DNA of 64,000 bases from Simmondsia chinensis. Its lineage: Eukaryota > Streptophyta > Magnoliopsida > Caryophyllales > Simmondsiaceae. The DNA lies in NCBI GenBank assembly GCA_018398585.1, contig JAGTTD010000001.1, positions 33,368,438 to 33,432,437 of the forward strand. The letters are read 5' to 3'. Made by a program: the position numbers and the translations under genes. The notes under the pieces were generated by a model, which did no database searches, had not been told where the DNA came from, and worked only from the letters and a program-made list of their open reading frames with translations. Of this stretch, positions 1 through 10,385 are shown in pieces (position 1 is the stretch's first letter; each line of letters starts with the position of its first letter).

Positions 1-239
1 AAGTAGTTAGCCTAGATACAATGTAATAGCTTACTGTTTTGCTTATAAATAGAACATTCAGCTGTAATTGAATGCATTCAATGAAAATTACCAAACACAA
101 TCTCATTTTGAGATCAAACTCTTATTTCTCATCTCCTTTCCCTTCTTTCTCATCTAAATTCTATATTTCTTTCCCATCTCATACTCTCACTATCCCAACC
201 AAAGTTAAGGTTCAAGTGCTAATCTTCAAAACCTTAACA
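1..239 (+). repeat. Element A 5' LTR (3' part only)
   Basis: It matches 4551-4789 at 232 of 239 positions and ends in TTAACA just before the primer site. A TATA-like stretch (TATAAATAG, about 44-52) probably belongs to the LTR promoter. The upstream half is beyond the window edge. Confidence 0.9.
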
Positions 240-253
240 ATTGGTATCAGAGC
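240..253 (+). other. Element A primer-binding site
   Basis: TGGTATCAGAGC at 242-253, two bases after the LTR end, is the standard complement of the initiator tRNA-Met 3' end used by many plant LTR retrotransposons to prime minus-strand DNA synthesis. Confidence 0.9.
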
Positions 254-1319
254 CTTGATTTGGCTTCCGAATCAAGCTCATATCTAAAAAAAATTATAAA
301 ATCTGATTAATTGTGTTGCACTTGTTCAACAAAAGAGGTTGGATACTGATTTGATTCAGATTTGGTAATCAAAAATTCAAATCCGAATTGATTGACGAAT
401 TTTGGCGGTATTGCTTTGGTGGCTGCATAAACATGGGAAATTGCTTTCGGTTGGGACTTTAAGTGACCATATTATATTGAAGGAAGTTCAATTGATCAGT
501 ATTTGTTGAGTACAATCAGCATCAAGCTGAATCGGATTGAAATTCAGCAGCATCGATCAAAGAATTGCTACAGAAGTGGAGAAATGAAGCTGTTGCAGTA
601 CCGAAGTCTGGTGCTGAGCTACTTGATCGATCATCCATTTGATCGGTTGAGAAAGAAGCTTGAATTGAGCTATATGATCCACATTATACTTCATCATCAT
701 CAAAATAGCAGAAATCATCGGAATGGAGGTGATTACAGATGTTGCAACTCAGAAGTTGAAGATTGAGGTAATGTTCTACTGAACTACAAGTTGCATTTCA
801 ATGAGGAATGAGGTTGCTGTTGGTTTATGATGTCGAATTTGTGTTGCTGAGCATAATAGTAGTGAGAACTCATCAGAATTTGCAATGATCTTTGAGAATT
901 ACATGTTATTGAGTCAAAATTTGCTTAGGCGATTATTTGTCAGCCGCAGGCAAAATCTGACAGGGAGAAGCGAAAGTATTGAAATCCGATTTCGCTCGTT
1001 GAGATCGCTTAAGTGTTGTGTTAAAAACTTGATTTTGAGTTAGAGTCGAGTTTAATTCTGAAGTGTAAGTCGAATTACGCGACTAATCGTTGCTGTCAGA
1101 ACTCGTCGTGGTTAGGGTTTGTTCGACAATCTGTTCGAAATTTACCAGTTGGGGATTATAATCATTGACGAGCATAGAACTGATAGCAAGTGTGTGTTGC
1201 GTGAACTAAGGAGTACAATTTCATTAAGCAAGTGATTGTTGAAGAATTGCGGAACAAGTTTACATTTGTGCGATTTTCGAACTTGCTTCCGTGAGCTAAG
1301 TTGATTCCAGTTTTAACTT

Positions 1320-2565
1320 TTGTTTTTCGTTACAAACATGATCAAAGGTGTGAATGCATCATCCGATTACTATAAGGACTTGAATGACAAGCTTGATCAA
1401 TTAATTGCTAAGCTGGCTCAGCAAAATGCAAGGTGGTCTGAGCAAAATGCGTGGTCTGACATGAAGTTTGAACAACAAAATGATAGCATTCAACAAATGT
1501 TGAAGAAGCTGTTGGGTGAGAATGTGAACAAAGAAGATTGGGTGCAACAAAGTGAGCCTTCTAGTCAGATTGTTCCACCAACGGAAGTAGTTCTACCGCA
1601 AGAGTTCGTTGTTGAGCAGAGAGAGGAGGCACAACCTGTTGTTGTTGAAGATGAACTTGATCACGAAAATGCCGAAACTGTAGAAAACAAACCAGAAGAA
1701 TCTAAATGTGAACAAGAGGATTCTTACAAAGACTCTATGCGAGAGTTAGAGTCTCTTGACGATGTGGAGATACAATATGACGTGCATCCAGATTGGGAGT
1801 ATGATTGACATGTCCGAGGATTAATTAAGAGAGCAAAGAGTAAGTCGAAGAGGAATCGCCTAAGTGAAGCATTGGGAGATTTTGTGGGCAAAAAGAAGTT
1901 GTTCAAGCCAAAATTGAAGCATGTGGTTGTGGTTCAACCTAATACGCTTGATTATCAACAAGAACCAACTCAAGTTACTGCCCTTACTTATGTCTATGCT
2001 GGTATACAAGAATTAGATATGTTTGTGGATATTCACGAGCTGGTTGCAGCAGAATCTATGAAACCGACCCGAAAAAGTTGATGCCATTGCTGAGAAATTA
2101 CTTAGAACATCCCCAAATCTTTTAAGTATTACTCCTTGGCAAGCTTATATGCAGAATGGAAGCATTTTCATCACTGAGCAATGTGATTCTGTTGAAAATT
2201 CAGTTGTTGCTGCTGCAGTACCTTCAAATGCCGACCAAGGTATACTTAAGTTCACTTGTGCGCATGCTGGAGTGTTAACTTGGGTCCAGAACATCATCAG
2301 CTTGGAGCTTGAGCAAGGTCTCTTGTGTTGGGTGAGAGATTACGAGTGTATAGTGGCTGAAAGGTGCTATCGGCATGCCGATCGGCAAGTTCGGCATGAC
2401 CCATTCCTTCATTTAAGTAGAATTGTGACTTATCCAAGTGCAAAGTCTTGTGATAAGCTGCCTCCGGATCCGGGTCAAGGCTCTCAAGACTATATGAAGT
2501 TGAGAGGAGTTGATTTTTTGTCGAAAAGAAGCACTCAAGCTGCGAGAGTACGTTTCAAAGCCTAA
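1320..2565 (+). pseudogene. Element A upstream reading frame, possibly gag-like, broken
   Basis: No family is recognised. One frame runs from 1320 to about 2060 with a single TGA at 1806-1808. After an apparent frameshift near 2057-2065 the coherent reading continues in the next frame to a TAA at 2563-2565. The first about 60 residues are rich in Gln, Asn, Leu and Lys with coiled-coil spacing. Residues about 75-160 are strongly acidic, and the part after the TGA is basic (KRAKSKSKR). A coiled-coil, acidic and basic order would suit a gag-like or nucleic-acid-binding protein, but that is inference. There is no zinc knuckle. Confidence 0.5.
2368..2393 (+). repeat. 26-bp near-palindromic repeat, copy 1 (copy 2 at 3655-3680)
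   Basis: An exact 26-bp match occurs at 2368-2393 and 3655-3680, 1287 bases apart and in the same reading phase. Its core CGGCATGCCG is a perfect 10-bp palindrome followed by ATCGGCA. It may be a protein repeat, a structured RNA element or a binding site; nothing here decides between them. Confidence 0.8.
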
Positions 2566-2628
2566 CAAAGGAGAGGCAATGTGGTTGAATAAGAGATTGA
2601 GTTGTTAGATGTGTATTACTGATGTAAC

Positions 2629-4107
2629 ATGCTGAGGCTAAATTCAGATCAGTCCAAAAGCTGTCCAACAGAGGTTTTAGCTGGTGAAACTGATATGGGA
2701 AGTCCCTTCGATTCGGGAAAAAATGAATTACAAGTATTTGGAGGAGCTACACATTCGGGGCTGCTGTTTGATGTTGAAGATGGCAATGTTAGTACAAGTA
2801 TTGACGTAAAAATGGTAGAGACAGTGGGTCATCACGAATATAACATCAAAGCAAGTATTGGAGACCAGAAGTTTACATTTTACAAGCCGTATAATGCAAG
2901 TGACAACGAAGTTTCCATTGCTCCGGAATTCGTGTTGTTTTGGTTCACACAAAAACACTTACTTGAAAAGATGATAATTGTTGTTAGTGGTTTGAGGAGC
3001 TGTGGTTGGTTAGAGGAGGTATTAGGCCTCGGGTGTTACCTCACGACTGATGCTCAAGATCAAGAAAAGCCAACAGTGATAGCATTTGAAAATCAAGATA
3101 GAATGCAAATGGACACTGTTGTGTTGGCGCAGAATCAGGCTGAGCTTTGGTTGATCTGTTGTGGTTGCTTTGAATGGAAAAATCATAGGCATAAGCTCCA
3201 ATATGTCCTTCATGTTTTGGTAGGAATGATCAATGCAAGAATTTGGAAAAAGGTGGCTGAAATTTTGAGATCTCACAAGTTTACTCTCAATATTCCCTCA
3301 AGGGAAGCTTTGGAAGATGCAGATCTTTTTTTGGGAATATCCTTGCTGTCAGTTTTGAATGTGCGGTTCAGAATGAATTTATTTGATGTTATTACGTCTT
3401 GTGGAAGGTGTCATAACTTGTTTTCCTCAAGCAGCTTCCACATGGACGTACACCGAGCTACAAGATGTTGTTATGAACTACATCAGGATTGTACTGCCGA
3501 GTTTCTGATTGCTGCAGCAACAATGGTACCATTGGAGAACCATCATGGATTGGTAGAGTATGTCATGATTTGGCTCAATATTTGGGTGTGTGAGCTAAAT
3601 ATGCTGGAAGATAATGCTGCAGAGCATGTTAAACCAGCAAGAAATCAGATCCCTTATCGGCATGCCGATCGGCAAGTTCGAGTTGAAATAATTCTGTTTT
3701 TGAAGAGAGTTTCGATTAACAAGGTCCCTATCATGAAGCTATGCAGTTGGGAGGATGTTTGCAAGTTGTTTGTCTCCAAGACATTAGCTATGGGCAAAGA
3801 AATCACTGAAGTTTGGGGTTACAGCTGCATTCTTAGGGAACTTTCAATGTGTTTGGTTATCATATTCAAGAATTGGGACGGTTTGAGCTACAATGGGAAA
3901 CGCTTGAAAGTTGAATTCAATATTCGGTTCTCTTGGTTTGAGTTTGGAAGGCCTCCTGAGATGATCAAGGACTTCATATGCAATTTAGGGGAGACAAAGA
4001 TGCACAAAATCAGTAAGGTAGCTTACGACATGCAAAAAAAAAACAGAATTGTATCTGTAATTTGGGAATTTCAGCATCGAGTTCGGGTCTTGAGCTGTAT
4101 TAACTAG
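2629..4107 (+). CDS. Element A 492-aa unknown protein frame
   Basis: This is the longest frame in element A, 492 codons. It follows the upstream frame after three in-frame stops (2563, 2596, 2617) and uses the same phase, so the two may be one old gene. I recognise no domain. There are several Cys/His-rich patches (for example residues about 180-190 and 270-300) without a clear zinc-finger spacing, and many hydrophobic stretches but no clear signal peptide. It shares the tract YRHADRQVR with the upstream frame because both contain the same 26-bp repeat. It may be captured host sequence or a fast-changing retroelement protein. Confidence 0.45.
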   Translation: MLRLNSDQSKSCPTEVLAGETDMGSPFDSGKNELQVFGGATHSGLLFDVEDGNVSTSIDVKMVETVGHHEYNIKASIGDQKFTFYKPYNASDNEVSIAPEFVLFWFTQKHLLEKMIIVVSGLRSCGWLEEVLGLGCYLTTDAQDQEKPTVIAFENQDRMQMDTVVLAQNQAELWLICCGCFEWKNHRHKLQYVLHVLVGMINARIWKKVAEILRSHKFTLNIPSREALEDADLFLGISLLSVLNVRFRMNLFDVITSCGRCHNLFSSSSFHMDVHRATRCCYELHQDCTAEFLIAAATMVPLENHHGLVEYVMIWLNIWVCELNMLEDNAAEHVKPARNQIPYRHADRQVRVEIILFLKRVSINKVPIMKLCSWEDVCKLFVSKTLAMGKEITEVWGYSCILRELSMCLVIIFKNWDGLSYNGKRLKVEFNIRFSWFEFGRPPEMIKDFICNLGETKMHKISKVAYDMQKKNRIVSVIWEFQHRVRVLSCIN

Positions 4108-4310
4108 ATTATGAGGTGTCATAGATGTGTTGTTGATGTTTGGTTCAATCAGTGCAGGCCCCCTGAAGAGCACTCCTCATTCATATGCAAGCATTGTGTC
4201 AAACGCATGTACCTGCTGAAATACATCACTGCTGAAGAGCACTCATTCATATACGGATAGATTCGTCATTGTCATAACTCTCTTCTATTCTTGAGGACAA
4301 GAATGTTTTC

Positions 4311-4324
4311 AAGGGGAAGGGAAA
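4311..4324 (+). other. Element A polypurine tract
   Basis: The 14-base run AAGGGGAAGGGAAA lies directly upstream of the 3' LTR. Such tracts prime plus-strand DNA synthesis. The preceding sequence (TTGAGGACAAGAATG) resembles the context found before many plant gypsy LTRs, which hints at a gypsy-type partner. Confidence 0.8.
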
Positions 4325-4789
4325 GTTACAAATCGAAATCCGAGGCTAGAGTAAAGTTGGCTTTTGGTTGGAAAAACTAGTAAAGCATCACAATTCAAGT
4401 TCAAATTCTGCATTTCGCTCTGCTGCTGCTATAAGTATTTGCTGCTGGTATTGTGCTGACCTGTGCTGCTGCTGCGTGGTTGCTGCTAAGCTGTTATTTG
4501 GCGCCAATAATAATAATTCAAATAATTGTTAGTTAATTCTAGATGCTTCTAAGTAGTTAGCCTAGATACAATGTAATAGCTTGTTGTTTTGCTTATAAAT
4601 AGAACATTCAGCTGTAATTGAATGCATTCAATGAAAATTACCAAAAACAATCTCATTTTGAGATCAAACTCTTATTTCTCATCTCCTTTCCCTTCTTTCT
4701 CATCTAAATTCTATATTTCTTTCTCGTCTTATACTCTCACTATCCCAACCAAAGTTAAGGTTCAAGTGCTAATCTTCGAAACCTTAACA
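4325..4789 (+). repeat. Element A 3' LTR
   Basis: The last 239 bases match window positions 1-239. The left border is set by the purine tract, giving about 465 bp. The first bases (GTTACA) look like a decayed TGTTACA, and the end is TTAACA. A run of CTG/GCT-type trinucleotides lies at about 4420-4495. Confidence 0.85.
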
Positions 4790-5093
4790 CCCCCCTCCCC
4801 TTCCCTTTCTTTACTTCATATTTTTGTTTTGTTTTTATCCATTTTTGCAGCTTTTATGTACACGTTTTGGGTGAGCTTAGTCATAAAGGTACGTTTTCCC
4901 TTGTTTGGAGCTTTTGGGGGGGCAAGATGGGCCATTTTTTGGGCAAAATTGCTTTTTGCCCCAGTGTCTCGTCTTAGAAGAGCATTCTTAGATGCTTGAC
5001 CTGAATAGGGTTGCTTTCCTGGGCTTTTCCGAGTGTGGACTCGGTTGGGACATGCATGGGATTGTGATGAATTTTTATTTTTTTATGGTAAAT

Positions 5094-5600
5094 GGGGGTG
5101 AGTTAGAGGTAAAGAGAGAGAGCTCGGTTTTGGCCTTCGTTTGATTTTTATCTTACCTTAGGTTATTTACAAGGCTTATGTTTTTTAAATTATTATTATT
5201 TTTTTTCAATCCGGGGGCGAGATAGGCCTTGTTGCGGTCTTTTTTAGGTTTTTATTTTTACTTTTTCTTAAATTTTTGTTCTTTATGTACTCGGTTAAAG
5301 ATATAAGAGATTTTGTTTTAATACCGAGGACGAGATAGGCCTTATCCCTGACTCTGTTCGATTTTCTTTTTTGTTTCAACTTAAGTTTTTTGTTCTTTTA
5401 AGTACTTAAAGATATAAGAGATTTTTTTTTTGGAGGGCCGAACCAGGGGCGAGTTAGAGCCTCTGTTATAGACTTTGTTCGATTTGCGTTTTTTCTATAA
5501 CTTAAGTCTTTTGCTAGAAATGTATCTTATTTACTTATTATTATTGCTTTTGGCAGAATCGGGGGTAGGTTAAGAGGTTAACTTGCCTCTCCGTGACTTT
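5094..5600 (+). repeat. About 117-bp tandem repeat, 4-5 diverged units
   Basis: The motif (C)GGGGGCGAGATAGG or a close variant recurs at about 5094, 5213, 5327, 5445 and 5560, a spacing of 114-119 bp. Each is followed by a T-rich stretch, and most units carry AAAGATATAAGAGATTTT or a relative before the next motif. It lies just upstream of the antisense gene remnant, perhaps within its leader or first intron. From 4790 to 5093 I see only T-rich, apparently non-coding sequence. Confidence 0.7.
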
Positions 5601-8325
5601 CACTTACTTTTGAGCTGTCGTTGTTTTGAGAACTTGATGAATGTTTGTTTTCGTGTCAGGTGGTTTTTGGAGTGGTTCTTTCTTCCCTCGAGTGCATTCC
5701 GGGTAAGTTTGTTGGCCATTTTTACGCATTTCACGGAGGTGTGCTCGGGGCAAAGTTTGTTTAATCTTGTTTGTTTGGAACCCGAGTTGGTCGGGCCGAG
5801 GTGGACGCGCGACCCCATTCTCCTTTCTCTTAACCATTTGTAGTGAGGGAGCAAGAAAAGAAGATACCAGAAAGAGGCCTTCTTTGGATTGAGGATGCCT
5901 TGGTAATCGAGGGGGATGAGGGGTCCTCGAAGGCCAGGTATTCCACAGCGGTGGCTGCATCTACCCTTACTGCCACTTACCCTGGTTTTTCGTATTCAAG
6001 TAAGTCTCTTAAGTCTTTTATATGTATTTTATTTTTTGTTGTTTTTTTTACAGTTTTCTCCTCTCTTGATGGAACACAAGCGAAGTTTTGTGAAGGCTTC
6101 TTCTTCGGAGATTTGGAGCAAGGGCAGGTCATCTCCCGAGATTGAGGGCATAGCCATGGAGTCATTAAACCGGCATTCCCCGAATAAGAGTTCACACTTA
6201 ATTACTATTTAGGTTTCTGGCGATTTATCGGATTTGTCCATTAGGGACTTTTGTGTTGAGCACTTGAGGCAAGGGTGGTATCTCTACGATTTGCTCTAAG
6301 TATTATTTCCAAGAGGATTACGAGGGTGGGGTCCTCAGTTGGACGATTGTCCGTTCTTTCCTCCGAGAGGGTAGTTTTCGTTTTCTCATAGATTCCTTGG
6401 AGGCGGGTGTTCGTTTTCCCCTGCCTCCGTTAGTGGAGGAATTGCTCCTTCTTTGTAATGTGTGTCAGGGGCAAGTTACCCTAAGGGGTTTAGGAATATA
6501 TATGGTTTTTTACTTGCGTGATATGTTTATGGGTTTACCCCCTCTTCGTGGATTTTTGATATTCTTTTTGAGATTAGATATTTTAGGCATATGGCCACTT
6601 TTGAGAGTCGGGAGCGTTTTGCCTTTGTGAAGCACAACCTAACCAACGTGAAGAATTGGGAGAATAAGTTTGTTTGGATCAAACCTCCCTTTGCCATGTC
6701 ATTTTTAACGATGTGGGGTTCACTGCAACGTACGCATCCGGTGAAAGTGAAATCTCTTACCTCCCGTGAAAAGCGAGATGTTTGTTATTTCGACAAGAAC
6801 TCCGTGGGCGAGAGATTCGTAGCTCGTAAGGAGCTACTCAAGCAAGAAATCGTGCTCGCTAACGCCGGCCTTTCCCAAAAGCCTTTTTCAGGTAATTGGT
6901 TGCCCGTTCTCATGCCCCCGTCCCTCTTTTTGGTTTGCTTGTTTTCTTACTGTTATCGCTTATCGTTTTGTGATTTTGTTAGTGTTTGTCGTCGTCGTCG
7001 TCATCATCATCATCATCATTATTATTGTTAGCGCTTTTGTCATTTTCAGTTTGTTGTATTGAACTGACTTTCCTTCTTCTTTTTCTTGTGTCCTTTTCAG
7101 TTGATGAGCTAACGATTGTCTATGTTACCAGCATGTTTCCTCCGTCGGATCCCTCCGGGGAGTGGCGTCCTACTTCGGTACTGCTTGTGATTGCTTCACC
7201 AGCTGCCGGGGGAAGGGATCTATCTCGAGAGCTTGGGGTGTCAGTGACTGTCCCTGTTCTGGATCCTTCCGTTGATTTTTTGACTTCGCGGACGGTCAAG
7301 TGTCTTCGCAATAGTCAAAGAGAGGCAGTGCCATTTTCAGTTGGCAATGAGGCGGTGCCGGAGTCGGTTATCCCAATGGGGATTCCGGTGGCCATGGCGG
7401 AAGTTCTTGATCTGGGAGCGGTTGAGGGGATCTCGGCTATCCTTGCGGTCAGGGGCTTATTGGTTTCGAATATGTTGGAACTCATGCCTTCTCGTCTTAG
7501 GGGTTTTGACGTGCATTTTCCCGATGTCAGGCATCCCATACCTTATCATCTCCTTGTGCTTTGAGGGGAAAAATGATGGCATTTCTGGAGCCATCCGTGA
7601 TGTGGGCAGCTTCGAGCCGTATGTTGCTGACTTTGTGGGAACAACTCCTTCTACGGCTTCAGGTGGCTCCGCCTTCTTGAGTGATGCATAGGCCTGTTGG
7701 GGAATTTGTGCACAGTTCCTTTTGCCTACGGATACGGCACGCTTATCCGAGGTGTCTTTCAAGAACGCGCCCATCTTCTTTTCTCAGGTATCTTATCATA
7801 CGTCCGTCGCCTTTCATATCACCTTTGTTTGTTTCCTGTCTTTTCCTAACTCGTGCCCTCGGTTTGTTTTGTTTTTGCCATTTTTTTTGCATGGTCAATG
7901 TTTGCCCTCTCAAGTTGGAGGCGAAGAGAACAGGAAATTAGGGTGCTCTATTCTGCCAACTCAGCAATGCATGCGCATATCTCAGGACATGATGCTCATT
8001 TCTGACAGTTAGAGCTCCGTGTGTTTGAGCAAGACGCCCTCCTTTCCCGAGTTCCAGAGCAGGTCACTCAAGCTGTCGTCGAGTTCAAGAACAGTCCCGA
8101 GTTCCTAGATCATGGTGCCACCTAGTATTGGAAGGGCTTAAATACGTGACTTAGCCGTACGGCAAGGGAGGAAAAATCGTTGGAGCCGAATCTGGGATCC
8201 CCTTCCTTGAGCAGCTTTGCCACTCCATTGTCGAGGATGAGAAAAGAGGGAGGCTCAGCGTGACCTCATCGTCGGACAACTCGAAGGCCACCCCCCCCCC
8301 CCCCCCTCCCTCTCCTCCTCAGTAG
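5583..8325 (+). pseudogene. Antisense extra gene of element J (gypsy-type transposon protein-like), broken
   Basis: Exon-like coding pieces lie on the strand opposite to J's pol. The best is at about 6340-6590, where EAGVRFPLPPLVEELL resembles the conserved core of the plant 'putative gypsy type transposon' family (Pfam PF04195, from memory). It continues after a frame change at 6591-6890 (KNWENKFVWIKPP). Splice-like borders follow: CAG/GTAATT near 6890, a T-rich tract with CAG near 7100, then a further piece to 7563 and a last one at about 7916-8325. Several frameshifts and stops exist. The function of such antisense genes in Tat elements is unknown. Confidence 0.6.
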
Positions 8326-9035
8326 GACTTATTACCGTTTTGTCTTTTTGGTCCCTCCATTTTGTTTTCTCGGAGGTGATGGATAGGCTAGTGTTTTAGG
8401 GATTCCGGTGATGGTCTCTTTTTGTAATTTGTTTTTAATAGTCCTATCCTTGATTCCAAATGCACTTTCTATGTGGAACGATTTGTACTGGGATGTAATT
8501 TGTCGTATATCAATGCAATGCCTACCCATTTGTTTTGCTTCTCTTTGGTGTTGTACATATTTTTTCACTAAGTATGGGACTCGCCAAAGTTTCGTGAAGG
8601 CTTATTATTTCGTGGGTCAGCATCTTGCCTTGTCTCTCATGTGCCTGTGGCCCGTATTGCCTCATGCGGGCTTCAAGCATGCATGTTGTGTGAAGTCCTT
8701 AGGTCAGGTTGTGGCGTGCGGATCTTCGGGTCACATGGGTGCACAAACCCTTGGGTTGCCTCGGAGCATGTCACCCTTCGGCTTGCTTTGCATGGTGCGG
8801 GTCTTCGCCTTGCGTCAGGGTTCGTGACCCTTCGGTTTATGTCATGGCATGTGTATTTCATCTTGCGTCGATTCTCTCTCACCTCAAGGAGGCGTGTGAC
8901 TTCATACATTGACTTCTTCTCTGCCTTGAGTGGGCTTACAGCTCACGTGTCTTCTCCACCTTGAGCGGGCTTCCGTTCGCTAGTATTGGCGCGTTACATG
9001 CCAAAATCATGTTAGCTTGCCGCGAGCGGACCCGC
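8326..9035. other. Non-coding spacer of element J
   Basis: No family resemblance is seen in either strand. A 16-18 base C homopolymer lies at about 8290-8308, just before it. The stretch 8600-9035 is GC-richer and leads into the tandem array. Short open frames here lack any recognisable motif. Confidence 0.5.
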
Positions 9036-9980
9036 GGGCTTTACGCCTGTCGTAGATGGATCTAAGGATTTAAGGTCTATTTGCGGTGGACGGATCCACG
9101 AACTTTAGCCGGCCATAGCTGAATCCACGAACTTAAGGTCTATTTGCTGCAGACGGATCCACAGACTTTAACCTGTTGCAGACGGATCTATGGACTTACG
9201 GTCTATGTGCCGCGGACAGTTCCATGGGCTTAGCCTATCGCAGACGGATCTACCGACTTACAATCTGTGTACGATAGACGGATCCACGGGCTTTTAGCCT
9301 ACCGTACACAGATGCACGGACTTAAGGCCTATTTACCGCGGACGGATCCACGGACTTAAGGTCTATTTGCCGCGGACGGATCCACGGACTTTAGCCTGCC
9401 GTACATGGATCAACGGACAAAAGGTCTCGGTGTGCCTAGGACCGGTCCTAGGGCTTAGCCTACCCCATATGGATCTATGGACTTAGGGCTTGTGCCGCGG
9501 ATGCTTCCACGGGCTTAGCCTACCACAGACGGATCTATGGACCTGTAATCTGTGTTCCGCGGACGAATCCATGGATTTTTAGCTTGCCATAGACAGATCT
9601 ACGGACTTACGGTCTCGGTGCGCCTAGGACAGGTGTTGGGGCTTAGCCTCCCACAGATGGATCTACGAACTTAGGGTCTGTGCCGTGGATGGTTCCATGG
9701 GCTTAGCTTGCCGTGGACGGACCTACAGGCTTACGGTCTGTGTGCCACGAACTAATCCACGGCCTTTAATTGGCCTTGAATAAGACCGGCGAGGTGTGCA
9801 TGCTCGATGAGAACTGCCCTCATGGCTTAATGTGCCGCAGATGGACCAAAGGGCTTAGAGTTCTGCTGACGAACCACTAGGCTTAGCATGCCACGGATGG
9901 ACCTACAGGCATACGGTCTGTGTGCCGAGGACAGGTCCGTGAGACCGGTGGGTTTGATTTCCCAAAGTGGACTGCCCTCA
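9036..9980. repeat. About 62-bp tandem array in the 3' region of element J
   Basis: Roughly 15 diverged units repeat the theme GACGGATCCACGG-ACTT-AGGTCT-TTGCCGCGGA and its relative with GGGCTTTAGCCTGCC. Each about 62-bp unit looks like two about 31-bp half-units that share CGGATC(C/T)AC. GGATCC and CCGCGG palindromes recur. It sits between integrase and the expected 3' LTR, a region of Tat elements known to breed tandem repeats. Confidence 0.85.
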
Positions 9981-10100
9981 TGGCTTAAGCGCATAAGCCC
10001 CCTTTGGAAGCATATACGGTTTGAACCCCTATAGTTTTAGTAGGCTGTGGGCGAGACCGATGAGGTGAGCTTGCTATGGTTGGCCCTCACGGCTTTAGCG
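9783..10100. repeat. Second interspersed repeat, three copies
   Basis: GAGACCG(G/A)(C/T)G followed about 30 bases later by GCCCTCA(T/C)GGCTT occurs at about 9783, 9941 and 10051. The first two copies are embedded in the end of the 62-bp array. From 10101 to 10385 follows a poly-T run (10145-10162) and AT-rich DNA without recognisable coding content. Confidence 0.6.
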
Positions 10101-10385
10101 TTCATGCCGAGAGTTTTGGATGGTCCTACGGCATAAACGGTTACTTTTTTTTTTTTTTTTTTGCTTTTGATGTATTTGCCGACCATAATCGTTGATTTGA
10201 TCATTTATTTGTATATATTTTGTACTTATATTTGTTACTATTTCGTCCAATTTTCTGCGGTATATTTTTTTGTTGTCTTTTCTTATACATTTTTGTATAT
10301 TTTTATGATGTATTCCTTTTGGGAAAAGTTCTCTCAAAAGACGGAGCACTTTTTCATTTACCTCGGTTGGGTCTTTTTTTTATAC

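Larger units (their letters stand above)
1..4789 (+). mobile_element. Element A: non-autonomous (LARD-like) LTR retrotransposon
   Basis: The first 239 bases recur at 4551-4789 with 7 differences (about 97% identity), so they are the ends of the 5' and 3' LTRs. A tRNA-Met-type primer site follows the 5' LTR and a purine tract precedes the 3' LTR. The 4.1 kb interior holds long reading frames, but I see no protease, RT, RNase H or integrase motifs. This fits a large retrotransposon derivative mobilised by a relative's enzymes. About 226 bases of the 5' LTR lie outside the window, so the target duplication cannot be checked. It is the youngest element with two visible LTRs here. Confidence 0.85.

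Noticed and set aside
8641..8964. Overlapping open frames on both strands
   Set aside because: They lie in GC-richer spacer DNA of element J, have no conserved motif and overlap each other in three frames.
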